Positions 9,219-18,506 of a DNA stretch of 64,000 bases are shown here, piece after piece. A program made the translations under genes and the position numbers. The notes under the pieces were generated by a model. The model was not told the origin of the DNA, searched no databases, and saw only the letters and a program-made list of their open reading frames with translations. Every line of letters begins with the position of its first letter. The first letter of the stretch is position 1. Origin of the DNA: Alteromonadaceae bacterium XY-R5 (GTDB lineage: Bacteria > Pseudomonadota > Gammaproteobacteria > Enterobacterales > Alteromonadaceae); assembly GCA_001660395.1 (NCBI GenBank), contig LXWE01000003.1, positions 62,001 to 126,000 on the forward strand. The letters run 5' to 3'.

Positions 9219-9870
9219 TTACTCGAGTGAATACGCCAGGGTAGAGTCATTCACCGTCAGGGTGTATGTACCGGTTACGCTGGTATATATGTCCGTACCG
9301 GTTTGATCAAGATAACCATCGCTATCATTGTCACCGTAATTCACCGACCAGTCACAATACACATCCACTTTATAACGCTGGCTACCACTGTCATCACTGC
9401 TACCGTCTAAGGTGATATCCAGTGTCCACGTGTTATCCGCACTTAAGGTCATGGCAGTACAGCCCCAGTCATTAAAGGTGCCGCGGGCATACAAACTACT
9501 GAAGCTTTGAGCGTAAGTGGTTGTGTCATCTGAGCTATCATCTTCGCCGTCATCCGAGCTTATCGCTGTCAGACTGTAGCTCAAATCACTGTCGTTAACG
9601 GTGACCAGATACTCTCCCACCACTGTGGTTTCAATGTCTGCGCCAGTGAGATCTAAATATCCATCCAGTTCATTGTCGCCATAGTTAGTCGCCCAGTCGC
9701 CATTCAGATCCAACTTAAAGCGTTGATTACCGCTGTCATCGCCATCACCGTCAAAGGTAATAGTGACTTGCCAGGTATTGTCAGCCACTAAGGTCATTGC
9801 CGCGCTGCCCCAGCTGTTTGGCGTACCACGGAAATACAGCGTGCTGAAGTTACTGGCATAGCTTTCTTCC
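9219..9870 (-). repeat. Tandem C-terminal modules of the large amylase (copy A)
   Basis: This DNA encodes two related modules in tandem, beginning YASNFSTLYFRG and YAQSFSSLYARG. Each contains a WG / ADNTW / SGxQR(F,Y)K / YGDN / DGYLD / TLTVNDS pattern. The block is nearly the same as the 3' end of the next amylase gene (13487-14130), with about 85-90 percent identical residues by eye. The fold looks like a small beta-sandwich starch-binding module, perhaps CBM69-like; the family is not certain. Confidence 0.7.
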
Positions 9871-12800
9871 ACCACCGTCAGGGTAATAGAAGCTGTATCC
9901 GACAGACCTTCGGCATCTGTCACTGTTAGGCTAATGGTTTGGGTCGCATCTAACGTAATGCTGATACTGCTTGTGGTTTCCCCGGTACTCCAGCTGTAAC
10001 TGCTGATACCACTGTCATCGGTGGAACTTGCACCACTTAAGGTAATTTCAGTACCTGCCGTGGCCGATTCCGCCGATGCCGTAATCATCGCCACAGGGGC
10101 TTGATTTTCCACCACGGTATAGGTGACAGAGGCGGTATCGGTGGCGCCTTCATCATCCGTGACCGTTAAGCTAATTTCTGTGGTGTCAGTCACTGTGATC
10201 TCGATGCTGCTGCTGGTATCCCCCGTACTCCATAAATAGCTGGCGATGCTGCCATCAGTATCCGAAGAAGAGGCGCCAGAAAGGGTCAATACTGTGCCAG
10301 CTGTCACGGTTTGACTGGCGGGGCTGATCACGGCCGTTGGCGAAGCATTACCTGCACCAGCTGGCATACCTTCTGACACGCTACCGGATACCAGCGCCCA
10401 GATACCCGGCGTGACCACATAATTACTGCCGCCATTGTTATCCCAATCGCTGTCGCAGTCGTTGGTATCAAACTCCACTTCGCTGCCTGCGCCCATTTCC
10501 ACCGTATACTGCCACCAATCGCTGCCCACATCTGTCATGGCAACACCTGGCGCGGTCGTCCACTCGCCATCATCCACCCGATAGTGCAGGCAGACGCTAT
10601 CCCAGCTTTCGGTGTAGTAATAAATGCTGGCGGTAAAATTCAGGTCAGAAGGCGTGCCACTTGCCACAGTGCCATCTGCGTACAGGGTATAAGTGCCTTC
10701 GGTTAGCAATACGCCATCATCACTGGGCAAATAGCTGCTGTTATCTAAGTAGCGCAGCCATAACCCGGCCACATCTTCTGCGTAGCTTCCGGAAAATTTG
10801 AAGTAGGTGTCTGAACCGCTTAATACATCCAGAGACGTTGTGCTCCAGCTCTCTGCGCCATCTTCTTTGCTTGAGGCTGTTATGCTGTCCTGGGCTGCAG
10901 AGCTTTGTAAGTAAGCCACAACCTTTTTACTGATGCCGCCGTCGGTGAAAAAGGCGTGCTCGCCTTCAATGTCACCATTAGCATCTTCGACCTTTACCCC
11001 ATCTTCCGTGGTATAACGCCCTGCCCCCACATACACTTGCTGGATTTGGCTTTTGGTTACATTGCCTTTGGTGTCAGTGGCTTCAATATAGTAATCAAGC
11101 AATTGTTCTTGGTAGCTATCCAGATACACATAAAACAAATTACCGATTTTTTGTGCAGGCACCACTTCAAACACTTCCGTGGTACTGGCTTGCCAGGACA
11201 CACCGTTAATATCCGCCGTCAAATCCCGTTCCGACATGGCATAACTGACCCACTCGCCGACATTATCTGGGTTCACATCCTCATCATCTGCGTGGGCGAC
11301 AGGATCGTAGAGCTGGTAGGTTTTATCCGTGGGATCGGCACTGGTGCTGGCATGCACTCGCACTTTAGCCACCACACTTTGCATGCCACTGACATCATAG
11401 GCATAGGTGTAAATGGCCCACGTGCTGTCCATATACATGGTCGCCCAGCCTTCGGCTTTTGAGTTATTTACACTGGCCGGATTATAAGGATAACGCTGTG
11501 GCCACCATACCGAGGGCCCAGTGGCATCGCTGGCGATATTGGCGTCCACATACGGCTCGGAAAAATACAGCGACTGATTAAACGAAATGGTGGGTTTAAC
11601 GCTGTCATCTTCGTTTTCATCGTAATAACCAAAGCCTGAATCGATAGACGCTATTAAGAAATACCAGGCCAATTCCGCGGGGTTCGCACCACCGGCATAG
11701 TCATTATCTGCATCGCCTTTGACCGGATAAGACATCATCCAAGGGTTAAGCTGGTTGCCCGAATAGGTCACTTCGATATCTAAGGTTGAGCTGGGTGACC
11801 AATAGTTAGGATGACTATCAAGCCAGATTTGCTCAGCGGTTTTAGCGTAGTTTTCTGCCGCCTGTAATAAGGCAAAGTTACGTTCCAAATAATGGTAACC
11901 ATATTCAAATGACGGCATATGCTGGCGCAAACTGCCGCTATCGGAATACAAGGCTTCGTAACTGGTGCCATGGGCCGAGTTAAAATCACTCAGTTGCCCA
12001 GACCACACGCCCATAGGCAAATGCCAGTGATACCACGACGGATCCGCCGATGAATCGCGGGTATCAATCCAGCTGCCATCCTGCACATGCACTATGTCAT
12101 CATCAGGAATGGGGTGAGCAGCGAGGTATTCATTCACCCCCATGGCGCTGACACCACTATCGGCATACGTCACATTACCGGAATTTAACCAAGTCGTGCC
12201 ATCACCAGCACAACCAGAGCTATTGTCACCATCATGGGCAATTACAAAGTATTGAGTGCGCCCCAGGGCACTGGCTTCGTCATCAAAATCGCTAATAGCA
12301 CTGGTATCTACCGAACATAAATAGCCTTCTTGCCAGGAACTGGCTTGCTCTACGGGAATGCCCGCCACTTTGCTCACCTCGCCAGTATCAGGATCGACGT
12401 ATTGCACCCAGTGAGGAATAGAAGCAAACGGGAATTTATTGTGAGTAGTTTGGGCTTCGTTATACATCTGAATCGACACCCACTCACCGCTGCTGCTGGT
12501 GTTTTGCAAATCAGCACGATTGGGCGGCGACGTTAAGGTATCCACCCCTGGATCGTTCAAATAAGGATAGTCGGTTAGGGTGCGAGAAAAATGCACATTG
12601 CCTATCACCGACCATTCAATCCCAAGCTGAGCCAGCACCGGAATAATGCGCTCCGAAAAACCCAGCTCCGTAGGAAAAAAGCCTTTCGACGAGACAAAGT
12701 CTCCGTCTAAAAAGTAGCTCTGACTCAGGGTGACATTGTGATAAATCAGATCTTTCAGAAAATAATCATTGCCCACCAAAGGCCCCATGGAATGGTGTCC

Positions 12801-13337
12801 GGTGAAATGAATCAGATCTAAGGCTTTATTACTGTTAGAGGTAAGGTAATTATTGTAGGTAGATTGCCAATAATCCCCCCACCCGCTGTTATAACCATCC
12901 TGATTACCCAGTTCCGCAAAGCTTTGTACGTTATTGATCACCGCCGCCGACATGGTCACCTGTGTGGAACTCAAGGGGTAACTGCTGTTATTGGCAATAG
13001 CGGTATCCATCGGCCAACTTAAGTAAGCACCGGTTTTGGCATGGTGGGAATAGTAGCTTTCCAGATCATCGTGAGGCATAGGCTCACCGCTGCCAGGAAG
13101 GTAATAGGTGTAATTAGACGGTGGGCTTTCTTTTAACTGTTTGACCTGACCGTCATACATATAACGAATGGCATCCCCGACGGCTAAACCATCGTATTGG
13201 GTCACATCATAGTAGGGCCAGAAGTTTGGCATATGGTTATGGTAAATATGGGTTGCAGCCCTGTCGGCTGCTGCTGTGCCTGCCAACGCAAGATACCCTG
13301 CGACGGCCAAGCTTCGCGTAATTTTGGCTAGTTTCAT
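9219..13337 (-). CDS. Secreted GH57/GH119-like amylase with CBM25-like, PKD and tandem C-terminal modules
   Basis: A 1372-residue exported protein. The signal peptide ends near AGTAAADR. The N-terminal catalytic region (about 27-600) begins with THIYHNHMPNFWPYY, like the first conserved region of GH57, and has GFFPTELGFSERI with a likely nucleophile Glu224. Such large secreted enzymes resemble GH119 alpha-amylases, the sister family of GH57. A beta-sandwich region follows. Around 900-990 lies a CBM25-type starch-binding module (CLHYRVDDGEWTTAPG then WDNNGGSNYVVTPG). Two PKD domains (about 998-1159) come next, then two about 100-residue modules (1160-1372) also found in the neighbouring GH13 enzyme. 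The gene is 149 bases downstream of that amylase on the same strand. Substrate is inferred as starch or glycogen; GH57 versus GH119 needs a profile search. Confidence 0.78.
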   Translation of the reverse strand: MKLAKITRSLAVAGYLALAGTAAADRAATHIYHNHMPNFWPYYDVTQYDGLAVGDAIRYMYDGQVKQLKESPPSNYTYYLPGSGEPMPHDDLESYYSHHAKTGAYLSWPMDTAIANNSSYPLSSTQVTMSAAVINNVQSFAELGNQDGYNSGWGDYWQSTYNNYLTSNSNKALDLIHFTGHHSMGPLVGNDYFLKDLIYHNVTLSQSYFLDGDFVSSKGFFPTELGFSERIIPVLAQLGIEWSVIGNVHFSRTLTDYPYLNDPGVDTLTSPPNRADLQNTSSSGEWVSIQMYNEAQTTHNKFPFASIPHWVQYVDPDTGEVSKVAGIPVEQASSWQEGYLCSVDTSAISDFDDEASALGRTQYFVIAHDGDNSSGCAGDGTTWLNSGNVTYADSGVSAMGVNEYLAAHPIPDDDIVHVQDGSWIDTRDSSADPSWYHWHLPMGVWSGQLSDFNSAHGTSYEALYSDSGSLRQHMPSFEYGYHYLERNFALLQAAENYAKTAEQIWLDSHPNYWSPSSTLDIEVTYSGNQLNPWMMSYPVKGDADNDYAGGANPAELAWYFLIASIDSGFGYYDENEDDSVKPTISFNQSLYFSEPYVDANIASDATGPSVWWPQRYPYNPASVNNSKAEGWATMYMDSTWAIYTYAYDVSGMQSVVAKVRVHASTSADPTDKTYQLYDPVAHADDEDVNPDNVGEWVSYAMSERDLTADINGVSWQASTTEVFEVVPAQKIGNLFYVYLDSYQEQLLDYYIEATDTKGNVTKSQIQQVYVGAGRYTTEDGVKVEDANGDIEGEHAFFTDGGISKKVVAYLQSSAAQDSITASSKEDGAESWSTTSLDVLSGSDTYFKFSGSYAEDVAGLWLRYLDNSSYLPSDDGVLLTEGTYTLYADGTVASGTPSDLNFTASIYYYTESWDSVCLHYRVDDGEWTTAPGVAMTDVGSDWWQYTVEMGAGSEVEFDTNDCDSDWDNNGGSNYVVTPGIWALVSGSVSEGMPAGAGNASPTAVISPASQTVTAGTVLTLSGASSSDTDGSIASYLWSTGDTSSSIEITVTDTTEISLTVTDDEGATDTASVTYTVVENQAPVAMITASAESATAGTEITLSGASSTDDSGISSYSWSTGETTSSISITLDATQTISLTVTDAEGLSDTASITLTVVEESYASNFSTLYFRGTPNSWGSAAMTLVADNTWQVTITFDGDGDDSGNQRFKLDLNGDWATNYGDNELDGYLDLTGADIETTVVGEYLVTVNDSDLSYSLTAISSDDGEDDSSDDTTTYAQSFSSLYARGTFNDWGCTAMTLSADNTWTLDITLDGSSDDSGSQRYKVDVYCDWSVNYGDNDSDGYLDQTGTDIYTSVTGTYTLTVNDSTLAYSLE

Positions 13338-13486
13338 GATTTTCTCTCAGGCAACTGCGCCAAAGTCAGACTGCGGCAGACGACAAACTTACCCTGCTTT
13401 AGCAACGATTAGTTAGGTTGTGATATCAATAAGAAGGGGCAATAAGGCTGAATAGCTCAGCCCCACTGCCTCGTTTTGGTCATGGC

Positions 13487-14130
13487 TTATTCGAGCGAGT
13501 AGGCCAAGGTGCTGTCGTTCACAGTTAAGGTGTAGGTTCCCGTCACGCTGGTATAAATGTCGGCACCGGTTTGGTCTAAATAGCCATCGCTATTGTTATC
13601 GCCATAATTAGTCGACCAATCGCAATAGAGATCTACTTTGTAACGCTGGCTACCACTGCTGTCGCTGCTACCATCAAAGGCAATATCAAGGGTCCAGGTA
13701 TTATCTGCGGTTAAGGACAGAGCCGTGCAGCCCCAATCATTAAACGTCCCGCGGGCATACAGACTGCTGAAGCTTTGGGCGTAAACAGTGGTGTCAGTAC
13801 TGTCGTCGTCGGTGTCATCGGTACTTACCGCCGTCAGGCTGTAGCTGAGATCACTGTCGTTGACCGTGACCAGATACTCCCCCACCACATCAGTGCTAAT
13901 GTCCGCTCCGGTGAGATCCAAGTAGCCATCGGCATCGTTATCGCCATAGTTACTGGCCCAATCGGCATATAAATCAAACTTAAAGCGCTGATCACCGCTG
14001 TCATCGCCTTCACCGTCAAAGGTGATCGTGGCTTGCCAGGTATTGTCTGCCACTAAGGTCATGGCGGTGCTACCCCAGCTATTGGCGGTACCGCGGAAAT
14101 ACAACGTACTGAAGTTACTGGTGAAGCTAT
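13487..14130 (-). repeat. Tandem C-terminal modules of the GH13 amylase (copy B)
   Basis: Second copy of the two-module block at 9219-9870, in the same orientation, about 4.3 kb away. The two blocks share almost all residues, including the whole ending TLTVNDSTLAYSLE, although the catalytic domains are unrelated. This points to module duplication or gene conversion. Confidence 0.7.
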
Positions 14131-15583
14131 CGTCATCACCACTGTCATCAGTGCTACCATCATCGCTGCTGCCATCCGCCATGGCTTCAACATGAATGGC
14201 CGAAGCACTGTAAGCGTCAACACTGAAACTGGCATAGCCACTGCTATCAACGCTAATCACCGTGCCACTGCATTCATCTTCACCACGCAAAATGTCGCAA
14301 TACTCGCCCGCAGGTAAGCCGGTATATAAGCTCTGACTAACGGTATAGGACTCGTTATTGATAAACACAAAGCCTAATGCTCCGCGCCCAAAGGCAATGG
14401 CGTTGTTGTCGTTATCCCACCAGTTATCGACCGACCAGGCATCCACGGTGGCATTGCGGAAACCCACCATATTGGCAATGTTGCCCCAGCGATGCTGGCA
14501 CACCCACTCGCCATTGGCACAACTTTGCGGACCGGTAGATGGCGGACCAGCGTCAGTGTCGGTAAAGGCATAGCCAGACATCACTTTGGGATAGCCATAG
14601 GGATACGCCAGCATATACACATTGGCGAGATTGTAGGTGGCGCCGTCTGTGTAGTTGAGGTTACCGCTGCCGCCGTGACCGCGCTCACGATCGTGGTTAT
14701 CGATAAAGACCAGGGCAGATGAAGAATTCAGTAATCCCCAATCTGTGCCCAGTTCACCTAAGTATTTAATTTGATTATTAAAGTTTCCAGCTACCGCCGT
14801 ACCATAAGCAAATTCGGTCACCAGCCCCATGTAGGTATACTGATCCGGCTGAATTTCCGATGCTTCTCCACTGGCACCTATCACTTCTAAAAATACCCAA
14901 GGGCTACCCGCTTGGGAAAGAATGCTATTAATTTCGCTGGGTCGCATATGTTTGGCGGCATCGATACGGAAACCGTCTACGCCCATATTTGAGAGTTTTT
15001 GCAGGTAGGTGGCCGCGTAGCTTTGGGCGTAGCTGGCACTGGTATCTAAGTCCGGCATGCCATACAAGCCGCAGTACCACACATCTTCTGCATTGGTGTA
15101 ATCAGAAATAGTGCAACTGGAATGAAAATCCGACGCACTTAAATCCGGGTAACTCCACGGTGCCCAGTAATCACCACCGGAGCCATAATTGCCGTCATCC
15201 TGCCAGCTGCCCCAGTTGTTCATCACCACGTCGGCGTAAATTTTCACTCCCGCAGCATGACAACGGTCAATCATATCCTGCAGTTCAGCCTCAGTACCGC
15301 TTCGGCTGGTAAGGTTGGTAAAAGATACCGGCTGATAACGTGTCCACCAGTAAGTACCGGCAACATGTTCCTGAGGCGGCGAGATTTGTACCGCATCAAA
15401 GCCTTTGGGGCCAAGGAAGTCCTCACATTCCTGGGCGATGTCCGGCCAGCTCCATTCAAATAAGTGTACGAACGCTGTCCCCGCCCTGGCCTGAGAGAGT
15501 GACATCAGCATAAGTAATGACATCAACGCTGCGCGTGTGCAGCATCGTGTAAAGGTTAATTTTGGCATGTGTTTGTGTCCCAT
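13487..15583 (-). CDS. Secreted GH13 alpha-amylase with two C-terminal modules
   Basis: A 698-residue exported alpha-amylase (endo-alpha-1,4-glucan hydrolase). The signal peptide ends near SLSQARAG. The (beta/alpha)8 domain carries all four GH13 regions: YADVVMNN (with Asn in place of the usual His), GFRIDAAKH (nucleophile Asp208), FLEVIG (acid/base Glu233) and FIDNHD (Asp298). The opening FVHLFEWSWPDIAQEC is typical of the chloride-dependent, animal-like amylase group. Domain C ends near residue 465, then an Asp/Ser-rich linker (DDGSTDDSGDDDS) and two modules copied in the next gene. An in-frame ATG at 15568 (MPKLTFTR) is an equally good start. The operon or regulon with the GH57/119-like enzyme points to extracellular starch use. 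Confidence 0.92.
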   Translation of the reverse strand: MGHKHMPKLTFTRCCTRAALMSLLMLMSLSQARAGTAFVHLFEWSWPDIAQECEDFLGPKGFDAVQISPPQEHVAGTYWWTRYQPVSFTNLTSRSGTEAELQDMIDRCHAAGVKIYADVVMNNWGSWQDDGNYGSGGDYWAPWSYPDLSASDFHSSCTISDYTNAEDVWYCGLYGMPDLDTSASYAQSYAATYLQKLSNMGVDGFRIDAAKHMRPSEINSILSQAGSPWVFLEVIGASGEASEIQPDQYTYMGLVTEFAYGTAVAGNFNNQIKYLGELGTDWGLLNSSSALVFIDNHDRERGHGGSGNLNYTDGATYNLANVYMLAYPYGYPKVMSGYAFTDTDAGPPSTGPQSCANGEWVCQHRWGNIANMVGFRNATVDAWSVDNWWDNDNNAIAFGRGALGFVFINNESYTVSQSLYTGLPAGEYCDILRGEDECSGTVISVDSSGYASFSVDAYSASAIHVEAMADGSSDDGSTDDSGDDDSFTSNFSTLYFRGTANSWGSTAMTLVADNTWQATITFDGEGDDSGDQRFKFDLYADWASNYGDNDADGYLDLTGADISTDVVGEYLVTVNDSDLSYSLTAVSTDDTDDDSTDTTVYAQSFSSLYARGTFNDWGCTALSLTADNTWTLDIAFDGSSDSSGSQRYKVDLYCDWSTNYGDNNSDGYLDQTGADIYTSVTGTYTLTVNDSTLAYSLE

Positions 15584-16151
15584 TTTATTGTTTGCGCATC
15601 AACGCAATGTGTTCTGCCTCCTGCCGCGGGAGACAATGATGGGGACGTGCCTCTGTGTGTTTCGGATGTCAGGCGTGAGAGTGGCATCACGCCTGTTTTA
15701 GCGCCACCATTGCATCGGAAGTGACACGATCTCAGGTATTCCCCGAGAACAAAAACTACAAATGAGAAACATTTTTATCAACACCTGTTAACAACACCTA
15801 TTTGGCGCAAGAAATAGGTAAATAACCTACGCAAAATTAGTTAACGTTATGAACTAAATGATTTTTTCACTTTTATTCACCAAGCAATATAGAGAAAATC
15901 CCTTCCCATGAATACGATTGCAAAACATTATGCATACGTTTGCACTCCAGCTAGTGAAAAATCAGAAATTTAGTTATCGATAATATTCTCTTAGTGCAAT
16001 TCATGCTAAAACGTACAAAAAAACACCACTCAAACTATTAACATGGGCGCGGCTGTTGCCGTTAGCGGGCTTTTTGATAGAGTTGAGGTTTTATATTCGC
16101 GTTATTTCGCAGACCCTGCGCGGATCCATAAGCTGAACACAGGAAATCGGC
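15584..16151. promoter_or_regulatory. Divergent control region between amylases and minC
   Basis: A gap of about 570 bases with no credible gene. The amylase side carries an inverted repeat AGGCGTGA / TCACGCCT (15670-15693). The middle, from about 15740, is AT-rich and could hold promoters for both directions. A LacI-type palindrome lies at 15931. Confidence 0.5.
15931..15944. promoter_or_regulatory. Candidate LacI-family operator
   Basis: TGCATACGTTTGCA is a palindrome with one mismatch pair around a central ACGT, the typical shape of LacI-family sugar-repressor sites (such as MalR-like sites TGCAAACGTTTGCA). It lies about 350 bases before the amylase start and 208 before minC, so control of the amylases by a maltose or starch repressor is plausible. 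No LacI gene is in this window. Confidence 0.45.
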
Positions 16152-16856
16152 ATGACAACGCCCTGCTTTCGTATGAAAGGCACCACATTGACCAGCATAG
16201 TGCTGGAAGTAGTGCAGTTTGATACGGATGAATTTGATACCCAACTGGCTGCCAAGGTGGCTTCCGCTCCCCAGTTTTTTCAGCGTTCCTCGCTTATTCT
16301 TAATTTGCTGCAAGTGCCGGAACTAACGGCTGAACAACTCACACAATTAGTCCAGCTATGCAGACGTCATGGCTTACAACCTATGGCTGTGCGCGGAATT
16401 CATCCTCAGCTGGCAGGCTGCGTGGCGGAACTGGGATTGTCAGATATCACCGAATCCAAGGCGACTGAGCAGGATTTGTCGGTACCGAAGACATCGGTCA
16501 GCCAGGTTGAGCCAGCCGAAATAACGCGCCCCACAAAAATCATTCAGCGTCCGGTACGCTCAGGTCAGCAAGTTTACGCCCAGGGCGCAGACTTAATTAT
16601 TCTGGCACCGGTCAGCGAGGGTGCGGAAATCCTCGCCGACGGTAATATCCACGTCTACAGTATTTTGCGTGGTCGCGCCCTTGCAGGCGTGAAGGGCGAT
16701 CAGGAAGCGCGCATTTTCTGTCAGCAACTGGAAGCCGAATTACTGTCCATTGCCGGTCGTTTTGTGCTGCAAGATAATATTCAGTCTGAGTGTTGGAAAA
16801 AGCCCGCTCAGGCTTATTTAGATAATGACGCTTTGCTAATTGCCCCATTGAACTAG
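16152..16856 (+). CDS. minC: Septum site-determining protein MinC
   Basis: A 234-residue inhibitor of FtsZ ring assembly, bringing the block to the cell poles through MinD. The N-terminal domain (about 1-105, with FRMKGTTLTSIVLEV) binds FtsZ. A variable linker rich in T, P and E follows, and the C-terminal beta-helix domain (about 130-234) shows the family pattern PVRSGQQVYAQGADLIIL, VSEGAEILADGNIHVYS and LRGRALAG. An AGGAAA site lies before the ATG. It is first of the minCDE operon, 32 bases before minD. Confidence 0.95.
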   Translation: MTTPCFRMKGTTLTSIVLEVVQFDTDEFDTQLAAKVASAPQFFQRSSLILNLLQVPELTAEQLTQLVQLCRRHGLQPMAVRGIHPQLAGCVAELGLSDITESKATEQDLSVPKTSVSQVEPAEITRPTKIIQRPVRSGQQVYAQGADLIILAPVSEGAEILADGNIHVYSILRGRALAGVKGDQEARIFCQQLEAELLSIAGRFVLQDNIQSECWKKPAQAYLDNDALLIAPLN

Positions 16857-16888
16857 CAAGCAATCCGATTCACCAAGGATAAATTCAG

Positions 16889-17698
16889 ATGGCAAAAATA
16901 ATTGTTGTAACTTCAGGTAAAGGCGGCGTGGGCAAAACCACCAGCAGTGCAGCCATAGGGACAGGTTTGGCCTTGCTTGGTCACAAAACTGTGGTCATCG
17001 ACTTCGATGTAGGTCTACGAAACCTGGACCTGATCATGGGGTGTGAACGTCGTGTGGTTTACGACTTTGTGAATGTTATCAACAAAGAAGCCAACCTGAA
17101 TCAAGCGCTTATCAAAGATAAGCGTACCGAGGGCTTATACATCCTGCCTGCTTCGCAGACACGGGATAAAGATGCCCTGACGATGGAAGGCGTGCAACAG
17201 GTATTAAACGATCTGTCTAAAGACTTTGAGTTCATCATTTGCGACTCTCCTGCTGGCATTGAACAAGGCGCCCTGATGGCCCTGTATTTTGCCGATGAGG
17301 CCGTAGTGGTGACCAACCCTGAAGTCTCTTCAGTACGCGACTCTGACCGTATTCTGGGTATTTTGCAAAGCAAGTCGCTGAAAGCCCAACAGGGAAAAAG
17401 CGTCAAAGAGCACCTGCTGTTAACCCGCTATAACCCTGAGCGCGTAGCCACGGCAGAAATGCTCAGTGTGGCGGATGTAGAAGAGATTCTGGCGGTACCA
17501 CTGTTAGGTGTTATCCCTGAATCAGAAGCCGTACTGAAAGCCTCGAATCAGGGCACGCCGGTGATTCTGGATAAAGACTCACAAGCAGGTCAGGCATATG
17601 CGGATGCCGTGCAGCGTCTACTGGGAGAAGACGTCCCACATCGCTTCCTTGAGGTACAGAAGAAGAGCTTATTGAAACGATTGCTGGGAGGCAAATAA
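16889..17698 (+). CDS. minD: Septum site-determining ATPase MinD
   Basis: A 269-residue membrane-binding ATPase of the ParA/MinD group. The deviant Walker A box GKGGVGKTT (residues 10-18) and the switch motif in [14 protein letters not shown] are present, as is the C-terminal amphipathic membrane helix ([11 protein letters not shown]). MinD recruits MinC to the membrane and oscillates through MinE. The start has an AAGGAT-type site. Its stop overlaps the minE start by one base (TAATG), implying coupled translation. Confidence 0.97.
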   Translation: MAKIIVVTSGKGGVGKTTSSAAIGTGLALLGHKTVVIDFDVGLRNLDLIMGCERRVVYDFVNVINKEANLNQALIKDKRTEGLYILPASQTRDKDALTMEGVQQVLNDLSKDFEFIICDSPAGIEQGALMALYFADEAVVVTNPEVSSVRDSDRILGILQSKSLKAQQGKSVKEHLLLTRYNPERVATAEMLSVADVEEILAVPLLGVIPESEAVLKASNQGTPVILDKDSQAGQAYADAVQRLLGEDVPHRFLEVQKKSLLKRLLGGK

Positions 17699-17949
17699 TG
17701 GGAATTTTTGATTACTTGCTGAAAAAGGACAAACCCAGTTCAGCATCAGTAGCCAAAGAACGTTTACAGATCATTGTGGCCCACGAACGTCGCAAACGTA
17801 ACCAGCCAGACTACTTGCCGATGATGCAGCAGGAGATCTTATCGGTGATCCGAAAGTATGTTGAAATCGCCGACGATCAGGTCACAGTGCAGCTGGAAAA
17901 CAGCGACGACTGCAGCGTCCTTGAGCTCAACATCACCCTGCCAGAATAA
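17698..17949 (+). CDS. minE: Cell division topological specificity factor MinE
   Basis: An 83-residue activator of MinD ATPase. The N-terminal membrane-targeting part ([10 protein letters not shown]), the MinD-binding segment ([16 protein letters not shown]) and the dimerising C-terminal part ([15 protein letters not shown]) are all recognisable. The gene overlaps minD by one base. A terminator directly follows. Confidence 0.96.
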   Translation: MGIFDYLLKKDKPSSASVAKERLQIIVAHERRKRNQPDYLPMMQQEILSVIRKYVEIADDQVTVQLENSDDCSVLELNITLPE

Positions 17950-17951
17950 TG

Positions 17952-17980
17952 AAAAAAGCCGGTAAGATACCGGCTTTTTT
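17952..17980 (+). terminator. Terminator of the minCDE operon
   Basis: Stem AAAAAAGCCGGTA / TACCGGCTTTTTT directly after the minE stop, with a clear T-run. Confidence 0.93.
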
Positions 17981-17999
17981 CTACAAATTTAGCGTATTT

Positions 18000-18034
18000 A
18001 GGCCATTTTAAGTTTTTCTGAAAATGGCCTTTTT
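18000..18034. terminator. Second hairpin between minE and the Lrp-type gene
   Basis: Inverted repeat AGGCCATTTT / AAAATGGCCT followed by TTTTT on the plus strand. It ends just before the stop of the minus-strand Lrp-type gene and could end transcripts from either side; the T-run favours the plus strand. Confidence 0.6.
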
Positions 18035-18035
18035 G

Positions 18036-18506
18036 CTATTCACCATGCTCAAATTTGCTATCTGCATCTTTGACGATTTCCATGGTCACAAAGGTACTGG
18101 TTTGCATTACGTGCGGCAGCGCAGAAATGTCCGTGGCCAGTACATCACGGTATGCCACCATATCTGACGTTCTGACCTTCAACAGGTAGTCAAAACCACC
18201 TGCGATCATATGACATTCTTCAATCGCGGCGATCTTACGTACCGCTTTATTGAATGCATTCAACGCTTTACTACTGGTGTTATTTAACGTCACCTGTACG
18301 AAAGTCACGTAATTGACGCCCAGTTTCCCCTGATCTACCAACGCCACATATCCCAGTATGTAGCCGTTCTCTTCGAGCCGGCGCATACGAATCTGACAGG
18401 GCGTTTTAGACAGTCCAACCCGAGACGCTAATTCGGTAATGGTTACCCGAGCGTCCGTCTGCAATTCTTTAAGAATCGCACGATCTAATCTATCCAATGT
18501 CTCCAT
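18036..18506 (-). CDS. Lrp/AsnC-family regulator, PutR-like
   Basis: A transcription regulator of about 156 residues. The N-terminal winged helix-turn-helix (LDRLDRAILKELQTDARVT, then ITELASRVGLSKTPCQIRM) is followed by the RAM effector domain (VTFVQVTLNN...ECHMIAGGFDYLLKVRT). The combination GLSKTPCQ and ECHMIAGxFDYLLKVRT resembles PutR, the proline-responsive activator of putA in several Proteobacteria. The start at 18506 (METLDRLD) has a GGGGA site; the upstream in-frame ATG lacks one. The gene is divergent from the TRAP transporter and sits 6 kb before putA and proC, so control of proline uptake or breakdown is a reasonable inference. BkdR or Lrp-like roles are alternatives. Confidence 0.82.
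   Translation of the reverse strand: METLDRLDRAILKELQTDARVTITELASRVGLSKTPCQIRMRRLEENGYILGYVALVDQGKLGVNYVTFVQVTLNNTSSKALNAFNKAVRKIAAIEECHMIAGGFDYLLKVRTSDMVAYRDVLATDISALPHVMQTSTFVTMEIVKDADSKFEHGE

Noticed and set aside
14374-14722. Frames opposite and inside the GH13 amylase
   Set aside because: Shadows of the amylase reading frame; the GH13 motifs prove the minus-strand frame.
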